Below are positions 26,447 to 36,136 of a stretch of DNA of 64,000 nucleotides, piece by piece. Below the pieces are notes generated by a model. The model was given only the letters and a program-made list of their open reading frames with translations. It did no database searches and was not told where the DNA came from. Location: NCBI RefSeq assembly GCF_014287355.1, contig NZ_JACOPE010000001.1, positions 2,852,001-2,916,000 on the forward strand. The letters run 5' to 3'. The position numbers and the translations under genes were made by a program. How positions within the stretch are numbered: the stretch's first letter is position 1; every line of letters starts with the position of its first letter. Source of the DNA: Ruminococcus hominis (GTDB lineage: Bacteria > Bacillota > Clostridia > Lachnospirales > Lachnospiraceae).

Positions 26447-28177
26447 TTATTTATCCTCTTTCATTTCCTTGTAAATTTCATGAAAATGTTGACTTTCATA
26501 AAATTGAGAATAGTTCTTGCCATCCTTTAAATATATAACAAGCAATGGTAACCACCATTTTGAAAACATAATGCTTCGCATCCAATAAGAATTCTCTCCT
26601 TCTTTATATACAATTGAAGAATAAGTCTTTTTTATATAATCAAACAATTCTTTATTAGCTGCATATTTTTCTTTTACAAATCCGGCTAAGATAATTGGAT
26701 TTATTTCATCATTTCCAAAACTATCTAGCAACTCTATAATATTCGCTTTAGCGTCATACTTACTCAAAACATAGTAATGCCATATCTGCAAAAGAGAATC
26801 ATGATATGTTGCATTTATAAAAGCATTTTTTAATTTCAATAATTTTACGATTTCATCCTTTTTATTCTCTTCATCAATCAAATCTAATATAGAAATGATA
26901 ACCCTATAGCAACGCGATGCAAATATTGGTTCCAAACAAGCCAACTGTAACATATATGCTACAGTATATTTTTTTAAATCAATTTTCTCATCTATATCAA
27001 AGCAAAGTTTTTTTAAACTAATAGCTCTTCTAAACATTGATAAGAAAGCTTTTATTTCAGATTTTAAATTATTGTCATATGCTCTAGCCACATATCCTTT
27101 AATATTGTAAAAAACCTCTTTATCGTATTTTATAATATCGGCAGAATCAAAATCAAAAAAATCAAATCTCTTCTTCAACTCATACATATCAACATATGAC
27201 ATATTATATATGCTCTTTTGTGTCTCTGTTTTATTGTTATTTATTCTAAGCCTATATTTATTCAAAACCCTTTGTACTAATGGCAATTTGGAATATATTT
27301 CCTCTAAAGAATCTGAAAAAAAAGTCAAGTCATCAACATATCGAATATACGACACCTCATCACCTATAACATTATTAATCTCGTAATCGACACATAACAT
27401 AAGCAATTCCGCTGATATTGTCGAAGAGTAAACTCCTGTTACAATTCCCTTTGTCTGATTATTATTTATCTTCATATTGTAATAATCCAAAAAGTCAAAA
27501 TAAGTGTCACAACAAATATTATCTTTATATGGCTCAGCATCTTTAATTTTACTAAGATAATGCGTATACACATTGGGATAAAATGACTCAATATCAACTT
27601 TAACTGAATGTAATTTAGCACCTTGCTTTTTTAAGTATCTTACATTATTTTCTTCATGTGCAAGTTGCCCTGTAGTTTTATTATTCTTTACAGCAAATAT
27701 TCCACTCTCAATAATTTCCTCACTTCCATCATACAATTTATAAATATGAAACAGTTCATTAAATAATATATAGGAGTTTGAATTACAAACATATTTATCA
27801 AATTCCGGCTCACTATACAGTTTACTAAACAGTTCATCATAGACAGCAATTGTGTTATAAACAAATGTACAATAATATTTCAAATTGGGAATCTGCATCT
27901 CTCTCAACGCACCATTCTTCTTAAATTCAAAAAAAGTTATAGGTTCTATCCCGTCATTAAATATATATGATGGTGCCTGAGTATTTTTATATTCAGTTAT
28001 TAAACCATCCGTTTTAAAAAAGTCATCATATACATCATTATCAATCTTTTCAATAATTTCCTTTATCATTCCTTTTATGTTTGCTATATCTATAACTGGT
28101 GGTAAATCCTCATACCAATATCCTGCTATTAATAAATCAATATTCCTTTGCTGTATATCATCATTTTTATCTATCAT
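26447..28177 (-). CDS. Defence-associated reverse transcriptase (AbiA/DRT-like)
   Basis: About 576 residues from MIDKNDDIQQRN; AGGAGGAATCAG lies just before this ATG. RT motifs are visible: VKVDIESFYPNVYTHYLSKI (motif A with the YTH typical of abortive-infection RTs), GIVTGVYSSTISAELLML (motif B) and YIRYVDDLTFF (motif C, YVDD). About 250 helical residues follow and could be a HEPN-like domain as in AbiA, but no R-x4-H is clear. No TR/VR repeats or group II intron ends are present. It is the last gene of the helicase-NUDIX-RT run. Known relatives protect against phage. Confidence 0.82.
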   Translation of the reverse strand: MIDKNDDIQQRNIDLLIAGYWYEDLPPVIDIANIKGMIKEIIEKIDNDVYDDFFKTDGLITEYKNTQAPSYIFNDGIEPITFFEFKKNGALREMQIPNLKYYCTFVYNTIAVYDELFSKLYSEPEFDKYVCNSNSYILFNELFHIYKLYDGSEEIIESGIFAVKNNKTTGQLAHEENNVRYLKKQGAKLHSVKVDIESFYPNVYTHYLSKIKDAEPYKDNICCDTYFDFLDYYNMKINNNQTKGIVTGVYSSTISAELLMLCVDYEINNVIGDEVSYIRYVDDLTFFSDSLEEIYSKLPLVQRVLNKYRLRINNNKTETQKSIYNMSYVDMYELKKRFDFFDFDSADIIKYDKEVFYNIKGYVARAYDNNLKSEIKAFLSMFRRAISLKKLCFDIDEKIDLKKYTVAYMLQLACLEPIFASRCYRVIISILDLIDEENKKDEIVKLLKLKNAFINATYHDSLLQIWHYYVLSKYDAKANIIELLDSFGNDEINPIILAGFVKEKYAANKELFDYIKKTYSSIVYKEGENSYWMRSIMFSKWWLPLLVIYLKDGKNYSQFYESQHFHEIYKEMKEDK

Positions 28178-28208
28178 CTGATTCCTCCTGAGTAAATAAT
28201 ACATTTCC

Positions 28209-28915
28209 TTAAAAATCCACTTCCGTAAAAAAGTACTCCAATGTATTCACAAACATATTTGCATCAAATAATTCTTTTATCTGTTCCCTATTCATCCAAG
28301 CAACCTGTGCCACTTCATCCGTTGTGGCATTGCCCAAATCAACCTCTCCGTCATATTCAAACAGCCAAACGTCAACAATTTTATTAACCACTTTTCCAAA
28401 CTCTATTTTTTTAATGTCCGATAAAATAACTTGACCTTTTCTGGTAATAAATCTACTCCAACTTCTTCTTTTGCTTCTCTAAGCGCTCCTTGCAGACTGG
28501 CCTCTCCTTTAACTACTGAACCATCCACACACTCCCATACCAAAGGAAATGCTGTTCTATTTGCTGAGCGCCGTGCAATCAGATACGCTCCCTTAGAATT
28601 ACGAATCCAGGCATGCACCACCAGATGGTATCCGTCTATCGGTAACTGTTCTCCTCTGATATGGTCTTTCCCAAGAAGTTCTCTATTCTCGTTATACAAA
28701 TCCCATATTTCTGCGTCTGGTACATACTCCACAATATCCCCAAAATCTGCATGTAAAGTTTTACAGATTTTGCTAAGAATTGTTAGGCTCACCTCTTCAT
28801 CACGGCAAAGCTTTGTCATTGTGTTAGGGGCAATTTCTGCCTTTTTACGCAAATCCGATTTACTCATTTTTTTATCTACTAATAATTTCCATAATTTGTT
28901 ATATGATACAGCCAT
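28209..28915 (-). pseudogene. HTH-NUDIX hydrolase with an A7 frameshift
   Basis: From MAVSYNKLWKLLVDKKMSKS (GGGAG 8 bases upstream) an HTH of about 70 residues is followed by a NUDIX domain with a complete Nudix box (GSVVKGEASLQGALREAKEE then VGV). After FYRTLKK the frame ends at TAG. Reading -1 at the run A-AAA-AAA restores IEFGKVVNKIVDVWLFEYDG and 60 more residues. It is either a 1-base loss or a slippery heptamer allowing frameshifting. A close HTH paralogue lies in the type II RM locus (51397-51612). Confidence 0.75.
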
Positions 28916-28947
28916 AATAGCATCTCCCATTTTATTTCCCATTTCAG

Positions 28948-31677
28948 TTACCCAACCGACTTATCCAGCATCTCTATAATCTTTTCTTTCTCGCCACTAC
29001 CATTAGTCATAAATCTCAGTAATGGAATTTCATACAACTCCATAATATGATTTTTCAATAAATCTCTTGAAGCCTGAACGGTATCCTCTTTATGGTGTTC
29101 ATATCCGTCAACCTCAATCGTCAACACAGGCTTTTTACCAATTCTGTTATAAATCAGAAAATCTAAATGTGTTGCTGGATTCATTGCATACTGACATTCC
29201 TGCTCATTTAATAGTTCTGGATTCTTAATCAACATATTCAACGGAAAATGACAAACAACATCCAAGCTTGAATACTTCTTAGCGGAGATAATGTCCTCTA
29301 TCAATGAATACATCAGATTTTCCGAATCATATTCTGATACTTTTTTGTGCTTCTGCAAGTATACCCTTCTTTCCTCAGTATACTGCTTGTAAAGGTAATC
29401 AAAAATCGAATAAATCTTGCTTTCAGTAACCTCAAAATTATTATACTGAATATAATCAATCAAATCTGTTATATTGTGCTCTTTTGATTGCTCATTTCCA
29501 GTTACAACCAACATCAATTTCTTTTTGGCTCTTGATACAGCAACATTGATTAAATATGGATCATCTGCAAAATCAGATATTTCATCATCCACGGTAGATA
29601 TAATAATATTCTCTTTCTCCTTGCCCTGGAACTTATGCACTGTAGCAGCATCAATATCTGTAATCTCCTTGCTTAAAGCTTCTACCTGATTTTTGTACGG
29701 TGCAATAATTCCGGTTTCTTCCGGATTTGAAACATATTTTGGTATAATCTCATTTTTAATAACATCTATCTGGCGCTGGCTATAATGATTACGCTCATGA
29801 TTTCCCGCTACCGTTTTTACTACCGATAAAACATCCTCTTCACCCTTATCCGTTGTCATAATAATCAATTCACCACGATAGAATTTCTGGTTACAGAAAT
29901 TGATTATTTTTGGGTGACACCTATAATGTTCCCGCAACAATGTTTGTGTTACATTTGGTATAACATCCAAAATGGATTGTAGAAAACTGTTTGTATACTG
30001 ATATCCTTCACCCACATTAAAGCTGTCAAATATAGCTTTTGCTTTGGCTTTTATATCATCTGTAACAACATTGGGAAGTTGCTTGGTATCCCCCACAATA
30101 ACAACATTCCTTGCACAGGACAATGCCAACGCACCGGTTGCAATATCTACCTGTGATGCCTCATCCATGATAAGGTAATCGTACACCACATCTGAATTCA
30201 GGCTGTTTCTTGATGAAAATGTTGTACTTAATATAACCGGATACTCAGCCAGTACATCGTATGATTCCTTCCATAAATTATCTTCACTAAAAGTTTTCCT
30301 ACTACTGTTACCTTCATATTTCCTTGCCAGTTTGTCTTTTAGGACAACCATTGACTGATCGCATAAATCCTCAAGCAAATTCTTATTAACACTATTTAAA
30401 TACTTTTCAATATCTGCAATTTCCGCAGACAACTCCTCCTGCTTCGCACGATAATACATTGCTTGAAAGGTTGTAATTATCTTTGAAATATCCTGCTTAT
30501 AAATGCTCCAATCGGCTACTCCATATTTAAATAAGGCTTTTATCTTAAACCAAAATCCTATTGCCGTTTTCTCTTCTGAAATCAACTGGCACTCCTGCCA
30601 CAATACCATCCATTGCTTTGAAGATAGTTTTTTCTTGAACTTAATACTATCTGTATGAACATCTGATTCTTTAACATATTGATTGAAATATTCCTGTTCA
30701 GTAACTAACTGTGAAAATTCCTGCCTTAAACACGCCAGTTTTTCCTGCTTATCAAAAACACTTTTTAACTGACTGGATTGCTCTGCTATTTCCTTCTGCA
30801 AAACACTTGGATCTTCTCCCGTTTTCCACGACGAAAAATCGGGATAAGCGGCGTCCTGATGCTCAACAAATAATTTCTTATTTTTAGAACTTCCTAATGT
30901 CGCAACAACAAAACCCAAATTGTACTTGGGTGATGATAATTTTTCATATACATTTTCTGTTGCCGAATTATTGTTGGATACTATCTGTACCGTTTTTCCT
31001 TGCATCAATATATTGGCAATTATATTTAATATCGTCTGCGTCTTACCTGTTCCGGGAGGTCCCTGTATAACACTAATCTGATTCTCCATGGCATTTTTCA
31101 CAGCCTTGTACTGACTGTTATTGCATCCAAATGGGAAAATCGGAATGTATTCCCGTCCTATTCTTTTCTCTTGCAATAATGATGGATTCAAATACTTTGC
31201 TAAAGCTACATCACTACCCACAAAAGAAATCTTGTCAAACCTCTTAGACAATAATTTTTCACCAGTCTCTTCATTCTTAAGATTACTCAAACCTGCAATT
31301 TGCTTTATATATTCAAATACATTTGATGACTGACTCTGAGTAAGACATGACTCTATAATATGCAAGTCGCTCCGACGATAATCTCTTTCACTACCATCGC
31401 CAAAACGAATATGCCAATAAGACTCATATGTACTTCTAAATACATATATTGCTTTAATATCAAAGAACTCCCGTCCATCTCTGCTAATGCGATACATATT
31501 AGGATTTAAAACATCTGGTTCAGTTAATTTTTCCACATTCAAATATGCATAAGAGTATGTTTTTCCAGTATTGAATTTTACATCCCATTTTTGGGTATTT
31601 CTATTGTACACACATGACATTATTTCGGATGTCTTTATTTCACCTTTAATAATGACCATATAATATCTTGTATTCAT
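28948..31677 (-). CDS. Superfamily 1 helicase with C-terminal nuclease-like domain
   Basis: 909 residues. An N-terminal beta domain contains GKTYSYAYLNVEKL. Walker A is GPPGTGKTQTILNI near residue 206; Walker B and Q motifs are YLIMDEASQVDIATGAL and VGDTKQLP. Motif VI is VAVSRAKKKLMLV. The C terminus (HLDFLIYNRIGKKPVLTIEV, then DGYEHH) resembles the DUF2726/PD-(D/E)xK type found in Upf1-like defence helicases. It starts 11 bases after the phosphatase pseudogene. Confidence 0.82.
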   Translation of the reverse strand: MNTRYYMVIIKGEIKTSEIMSCVYNRNTQKWDVKFNTGKTYSYAYLNVEKLTEPDVLNPNMYRISRDGREFFDIKAIYVFRSTYESYWHIRFGDGSERDYRRSDLHIIESCLTQSQSSNVFEYIKQIAGLSNLKNEETGEKLLSKRFDKISFVGSDVALAKYLNPSLLQEKRIGREYIPIFPFGCNNSQYKAVKNAMENQISVIQGPPGTGKTQTILNIIANILMQGKTVQIVSNNNSATENVYEKLSSPKYNLGFVVATLGSSKNKKLFVEHQDAAYPDFSSWKTGEDPSVLQKEIAEQSSQLKSVFDKQEKLACLRQEFSQLVTEQEYFNQYVKESDVHTDSIKFKKKLSSKQWMVLWQECQLISEEKTAIGFWFKIKALFKYGVADWSIYKQDISKIITTFQAMYYRAKQEELSAEIADIEKYLNSVNKNLLEDLCDQSMVVLKDKLARKYEGNSSRKTFSEDNLWKESYDVLAEYPVILSTTFSSRNSLNSDVVYDYLIMDEASQVDIATGALALSCARNVVIVGDTKQLPNVVTDDIKAKAKAIFDSFNVGEGYQYTNSFLQSILDVIPNVTQTLLREHYRCHPKIINFCNQKFYRGELIIMTTDKGEEDVLSVVKTVAGNHERNHYSQRQIDVIKNEIIPKYVSNPEETGIIAPYKNQVEALSKEITDIDAATVHKFQGKEKENIIISTVDDEISDFADDPYLINVAVSRAKKKLMLVVTGNEQSKEHNITDLIDYIQYNNFEVTESKIYSIFDYLYKQYTEERRVYLQKHKKVSEYDSENLMYSLIEDIISAKKYSSLDVVCHFPLNMLIKNPELLNEQECQYAMNPATHLDFLIYNRIGKKPVLTIEVDGYEHHKEDTVQASRDLLKNHIMELYEIPLLRFMTNGSGEKEKIIEMLDKSVG

Positions 31678-31687
31678 CTATACCTCT

Positions 31688-32283
31688 CTACTTCTTATCC
31701 TCACGCTGCTTGCCCTTAAATTCTTTCTCCACATGACAATGTTCCTGTTTGCCAACCAACTTATCACCTTCAAAATCCAATTCAATAATATATGGCATCC
31801 AATCGATAATTCTTAGAAAATCTTCACATCCAAAACTGTTATCATAAAAATTCAATATAGTACTAAGGGCAGTACCATGGGTTCCTAAAACAATATCTTT
31901 ATCCGTATTATCTGATAAAATCTCGTTTAGCGCCTCTATGTTACGATTTTGAAGCATAGCAATGGATTCTCCACCTCTTCATGATAATCATAGTCAGCCC
32001 AACGTTTCTGGAACATTCCGTGGTTGTTGCCATCAGGACCTTTTTCACGCTCCCTTAATCTCTCATCTGTTATAATTTCTTTTCCGAAAAAAGCTGCCGC
32101 ATCTGCAATGGTATCCATGCTGCGTTTGTATGGACTACAATAAAACGCATCTATTTTCTTGTCCTTCAAAAATTCTAGTACAATTGCAGAATCTTTCTTG
32201 CCTTCTTCCGTCAAAGGTCTTGTTCTGTCTTCTTTCCAATCATGTTCCGGCTGTGCGTGACGCACGAAATACACTCTTGTCAT
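31688..32283 (-). pseudogene. Histidine phosphatase family protein, frameshifted
   Basis: The N part has the RHG-type motif VYFVRHAQPEHDW; the C part has GTHGTALSTIL with the second catalytic His. The two lie in different frames. After HEEVENP the correct frame is one base off (GESIAMLQNRN). Joined, the protein is about 197 residues, normal for a PGAM-type phosphatase. A sequencing error cannot be excluded. The 126-bp element-end repeat lies directly upstream. Confidence 0.75.
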
Positions 32284-32302
32284 ACCGTGTCTCCTATCTC
32301 TT

Positions 32303-32428
32303 CTCTTGGGCGGAGAGATTTATCTGGCTGTTTCTAGGTGCACATTTGTGCATCTTATTCTTCATATTCATCTTATTTCGCATTTTTGTGTACCTCGTCT
32401 AAAATTTTTAGAGCCAAAATGGAGCCAA
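32303..32428. repeat. Element-end repeat, copy A (126 bp)
   Basis: It aligns without gaps to 58349-58474 with 13 mismatches (about 90% identity). It starts CTCTTGGGCGGAGAGATTTA and ends at a paired heptamer, AGAGCCA (32410-32416) and GGAGCCA (32421-32427), 11 bases apart. To its right come cargo genes and then mobilization genes, as at copy B. It is probably the conserved end of an integrative element. Confidence 0.7.
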
Positions 32429-32463
32429 ATATACTCTTAAAAATATACGTTATAATAATGAAC

Positions 32464-33405
32464 TCACATATCAAAAATACTTAGCTGTGTTTCTTTTAAT
32501 GACTCAACTTTTCTAATCGTTATTTTGTCATCTTCTTGAACTTGCCCACATAGAAGAGGTGACGAAGGATCATATTTGGTAGCGTTTGTTTCTACACTTT
32601 TTGAACTATAATTTGCATAGCAATATGCACATCCATTTTTGCATGTATTATAAGTACCTATTTCAACGCTTTCAACGCATCCACATTCTTTACGCTGATT
32701 TTTGTCTTTGCCAACATTAAGTTTACATCCGATAATTTTTTCAATTAATTCTCTATCTATGCAACAATTATGAATTATACCACATTCATCCAAATCTATT
32801 TTTTCTGCACAACTTCCAATCTTAATATTATTATCCGCAGCTATCTTACTTAATTTCTCAGCAAATTCCCGCAGCTCATCATCATTTAATTCATAACTTG
32901 ACAATCCATCCATATTTTTTTTATTTTTAGGATATATATCAACAAAACTAATCACGCATTTTTCCGTGTATCCACTTAAAGCCTCAGCAATACTTTTAAA
33001 TGCCTTCAAATGATATTCTTTCGTATATCTATCAGAAAAGAATATAGGATCATATCTCCAAATCACTTTTTGCTTGCCAATTTTTTCAGATAGTTCTTGA
33101 AATACTGGAATCATTTTTGTTTTTTTATTTGGCAAATTAACCTCAACATCATTTCCATATCCCGTTAATGTGAATTGAAAATAATAATTATAATCTTTTA
33201 TCTCGTCTAACCTCTTTATCATTGGCAAAGGGTTCTTGGTCCAAAACACTATGCAATCTACAACATCTGGAGTGATTTTTATTTCACTTATCTGATGAGC
33301 ATTCATAGGGTTGCGAACATATAAAAATCCCTCTTTTATTCTATTATAGAACCATTCCGAAAAATAATTAGGAATATCCGTTCTTCTACTTACACTTAAT
33401 ATCAT
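32464..33405 (-). CDS. DUF1848 protein with C-terminal Cys cluster
   Basis: 313 residues starting MILSVSRRTDIPNYFSEWFY, with FWTKNPLPMIKRLDEI, both hallmarks of DUF1848. Conserved cysteines lie in CGIIHNCCIDREL and CGCVESVEIGTYNTCKNGCA then YCYAN, which look like a metal or Fe-S site. DUF1848 has been placed near radical-SAM proteins, but no function is proven. It follows the Cys-rich methyltransferase-like gene by 13 bases, so the two are likely an operon and form cargo of the element. Confidence 0.82.
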   Translation of the reverse strand: MILSVSRRTDIPNYFSEWFYNRIKEGFLYVRNPMNAHQISEIKITPDVVDCIVFWTKNPLPMIKRLDEIKDYNYYFQFTLTGYGNDVEVNLPNKKTKMIPVFQELSEKIGKQKVIWRYDPIFFSDRYTKEYHLKAFKSIAEALSGYTEKCVISFVDIYPKNKKNMDGLSSYELNDDELREFAEKLSKIAADNNIKIGSCAEKIDLDECGIIHNCCIDRELIEKIIGCKLNVGKDKNQRKECGCVESVEIGTYNTCKNGCAYCYANYSSKSVETNATKYDPSSPLLCGQVQEDDKITIRKVESLKETQLSIFDM

Positions 33406-33418
33406 TTCATCACTTCTT

Positions 33419-34312
33419 TCATTCCTTTTTTATGAGCATCTGTGCGCTAGCACAACTTTCAAATGGATTATACGCATTTCTAATTTCATCTGAAATCATA
33501 TTAAAGACGAGCTCACTACTATCATACTGCCCGCCATATTCGTAATGTCTTTCTTTATTTACATTATTAAAATGCATTCTTCTCACTATTTTCGGTGTTT
33601 GAATTTTTGACTCTAATAAATCAAAGAATTCTCTTCCTCCGCACATAGATTTGCTGAGATTAATGTCATTACACAAAATATATATAGGCTCTTGATTATA
33701 TGAATTCAAAAAAGATGCCAACTTATCAATAAACTGAACTATTTGCTTTTCGTCTGAATGTTTATACATATCCGAAAATACATATTGAAAAATAAGCACA
33801 TCTGGCACCCACTTTTTTTGAACAATAATATCCACTAATTGTAATATATCATTTGGATAAAATCTTATTCCGTCGCCAAAATAATCTATAATATCATTCC
33901 AAATAGGTTGCCATACCTCTCCTAATGGATCAATTCCCCTATAGTCCAATTGGTCATAATTAAGCACCCCCTCATTTCTAAGATAATCAACTGCTGCCAG
34001 TTCTGTACATGGTCCGCATCCAACTGACATAATCTTCAATTTCTTCTTATCTCGAATTTCAGCAAAGCAGCTTAATCCATACACCATTTCAGATGCATAT
34101 TTATATGCATATTTACAATAATAGCAATCTGCCATATGTATACAGTCATATTTTCTTGGAGCCGGAGCATTTTGAGGAAAATGTACATACTGTAAACAAC
34201 TTTGACAATCTCGTGGACAACAGTCCCCATATGAGCAATCCTCGCATTGTTCATGTTCCTTCTGATATTCATCTCTGCAAGAACATTTCTCAATCAAATC
34301 ATATAAAAGCAT
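33419..34312 (-). CDS. Cys-rich methyltransferase-like protein
   Basis: 297 residues. The first 65 hold about 15 cysteines in pairs (CEDCSYGDCCPRDCQSCL, CIHMADCYYCKYA). Then comes a Rossmann-like start IMSVGCGPCTELAAVDYL with the GxGxC pattern of SAM methyltransferases, and YRGIDPLGEVW as motif II. It is likely to bind metal and SAM. Paired with DUF1848. I know of no named system with this pair; function unknown. Confidence 0.65.
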   Translation of the reverse strand: MLLYDLIEKCSCRDEYQKEHEQCEDCSYGDCCPRDCQSCLQYVHFPQNAPAPRKYDCIHMADCYYCKYAYKYASEMVYGLSCFAEIRDKKKLKIMSVGCGPCTELAAVDYLRNEGVLNYDQLDYRGIDPLGEVWQPIWNDIIDYFGDGIRFYPNDILQLVDIIVQKKWVPDVLIFQYVFSDMYKHSDEKQIVQFIDKLASFLNSYNQEPIYILCNDINLSKSMCGGREFFDLLESKIQTPKIVRRMHFNNVNKERHYEYGGQYDSSELVFNMISDEIRNAYNPFESCASAQMLIKKE

Positions 34313-34391
34313 ATCATTCCCTCCAACACATATTTTTATTAATTATACTACATTTTTTCACATTCTTATAGTTATTTTATTTACATCTATC

Positions 34392-34763
34392 TCAACTCTC
34401 ATAACTAAAGAACTCCCTAGCCATCATCTCCGCCGTAGCCCGGTTATACCCCTTTTTCAGATACCCCTGCACAATCGTCCCAAACATTCCCTTAACCATA
34501 TCATCCTCAATATCACAATATGCCTGCATTTCCACGGACAAAGCCATTGCCACATATTCTATTGGCTTGTTATCCAACAACCTATGCAGCTTCGCCAGTG
34601 ACTGCTCCGTTGTCCTCAGAGCAGCGTCCACTTCTTCACACTTTATCCACAACATATTTCCATCTGTAAACCACACCTCAACATAGCCGTTATCCATTTT
34701 ATAAGCACATTCCACGATATTATCCATTCGATTATCTTTCATCTCATCAATCCATCCTTCCAA
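34392..34763 (-). CDS. Small mobilizable-element protein beside MobV relic
   Basis: 123 residues; nearly identical to the protein at 60398-60751 (shared MDNGYVEVW, ALRTTEQSLAKLH and NKPIEYVAMALS stretches). In both places it lies directly downstream of the MobV relaxase. Function unknown; it may help mobilization. Because the relaxase here is truncated, this copy belongs to a dead element. Confidence 0.7.
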   Translation of the reverse strand: MEGWIDEMKDNRMDNIVECAYKMDNGYVEVWFTDGNMLWIKCEEVDAALRTTEQSLAKLHRLLDNKPIEYVAMALSVEMQAYCDIEDDMVKGMFGTIVQGYLKKGYNRATAEMMAREFFSYES

Positions 34764-35525
34764 TTATCTTGTCCCATAAGACCTGTCATACCGCCTTATC
34801 TGCTGCTCTGTACGCTCCTGTTCCTTTACCTTACGAATAATCGTATCAATCTGCTCTGCACCGGCATATCTCTTCACACGCTCCAGATCATCAGCCTTTT
34901 CCTGCAACAGCTCTGTCCTATCACTCATATCCTTAATCTTGCCCTTGTAAAACTCCACATCATCTGACAATCTCTTCTTTTCCTTTCGAAGCTGTATTAC
35001 TTCCTCTTTTAGCCTTACACACTGGATTGTCAGATTCTTTATCAGTGTTTTAAGCTTATTCACAAATGGCATGACTACCTTATCCCGAAATGACTTAGCA
35101 CTTGCAAATGCTCCCGGTTCCGGCAACTACCATTCCGGTGCTTCATCATACTTCCTTACATCTCGCTGTAATAACTGCTCCGACTGCACCATCTGCTCTA
35201 TATGCCTCTTAAGCTCATTCTGTTGCTTTTCAAGTTGAACATTATTCTGTTGCAAATCATTGTATTTCTGTCTTAATGTCTGGTTATCAGATTTCAATGA
35301 ATCATTCCTTTGCTCCAGAGTGTGATTATCAGCAGATAACTGATCATTCACATTCTCCAATTTACTATTCATATATTGTAAATCTTCATGCCTTTGTTCC
35401 AGTTCTTCATTATCTGTCTGCAACTGTAGCTGTTTCTGCTTTAAATCATGATTTTCCATGCGAAGTCTGTCCTTGCGGCTTTCAAGCCTTGAGTTTTCCA
35501 TTCTCAAATCCTGATTATCTGCAAG
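34764..35525 (-). pseudogene. MobV relaxase, C-terminal coiled-coil relic
   Basis: It matches the C-terminal half of the relaxase at 60770-62395: repeated LEQRxDSLKSDNQTL-type heptads, then MVQSEQLLQRDVRKYDEAPE and LPEPGAFASAK. A TAG stands where the intact copy has Gln (EW-Q-LPEP), cutting the frame. The whole N-terminal relaxase domain is missing. At about 35525 it is joined to a plus-strand GyrI-like fragment. Confidence 0.8.
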
Positions 35526-36016
35526 CAATAAGCGTGTTATATGCAGTTGCGTATACTTTGAAAATGAGCTACAAAACAGATTACAAAATTGAAGGCTTTT
35601 TTGAATATGTAGTTCCTCCACTTGAAGGTTTTTGGTGGCAGGAAAATACAGCTGGTGTGGATTATACGGATAAGGGATTATTTAACTGGATTTCTGTTAT
35701 CAGATTACCTGACTTTATAACAAAAGAAGATTTTAAATGGGCTGTTGAAACTGCAACAAAAAAGAAGAAATTGGATTGTTCATTGGCAGAGTTTATGACT
35801 ATTGATGAAGGTCTGTGTATTCAGATTATGCATTTAGGAGCATTTGATGATGAACCCGCAACTGTTGCACTTATGGATACATATTTAGAACAGAATGGAT
35901 ATGTTAATGACATGAACAAAGTAAGATTACACCACGAAATTTATTTGTCTGATCCCAGAAAAGTTGCACCAGAAAAATGTAAAACGGTTATTAGACATCC
36001 TATAAAGAAAGTATAA
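35521..36016 (+). pseudogene. GyrI-like small-molecule-binding protein, 5'-truncated
   Basis: The frame reads AISVLYAVAYTLKMSYKTDY then GYFEY-like GFFEYVVPPLEGFWW, and ends KVAPEKCKTVIRHPIKKV. This is the GyrI-like/DUF family normally about 210 residues, so roughly the first 45 are replaced by the relaxase relic. An internal ATG (MSYKTDYKIEGF) could still start a 148-residue product. Confidence 0.7.
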
Positions 36017-36071
36017 TCTGCTAGTCGTATAGATTCATAGCTTTAGGTGCATATAAAATTGTAAAAAAGTA

Positions 36072-36102
36072 TTGACTCCGACGTTACGTAATAGTTTATG
36101 CT
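36072..36102 (+). promoter_or_regulatory. MerR-type promoter with 19-bp spacer
   Basis: TTGACT (36072-36077) and TATGCT (36097-36102) are 19 bases apart, the elongated spacing bound and untwisted by MerR-family activators. A short dyad around GACGTTACGT lies in the spacer. The regulator gene follows 34 bases later, with AGGAGG before its ATG. Autoregulation is likely. Confidence 0.65.
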
Positions 36103-36136
36103 TAGAACACCAAGTTAAAAATAGGAGGAAATATTA

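Noticed and set aside
26447..28177. Diversity-generating retroelement or group II intron
   Set aside because: No template/variable repeat pair, no intron domain V/VI hairpin and no maturase X domain near the RT; the YTH motif points to defence RTs.
11427..35130. TAG recoded as an amino acid or pyrrolysine in this genome
   Set aside because: cas3, DUF4186 and other genes end in TAG at the expected family length, so amber acts as a normal stop; only local suppression or decay remains possible.
35276..35520. Upstream part of the 246-codon plus-strand frame ending in the GyrI-like domain
   Set aside because: Those codons are the antisense of the MobV coiled coil; only sequence from about 35521 matches the GyrI family.
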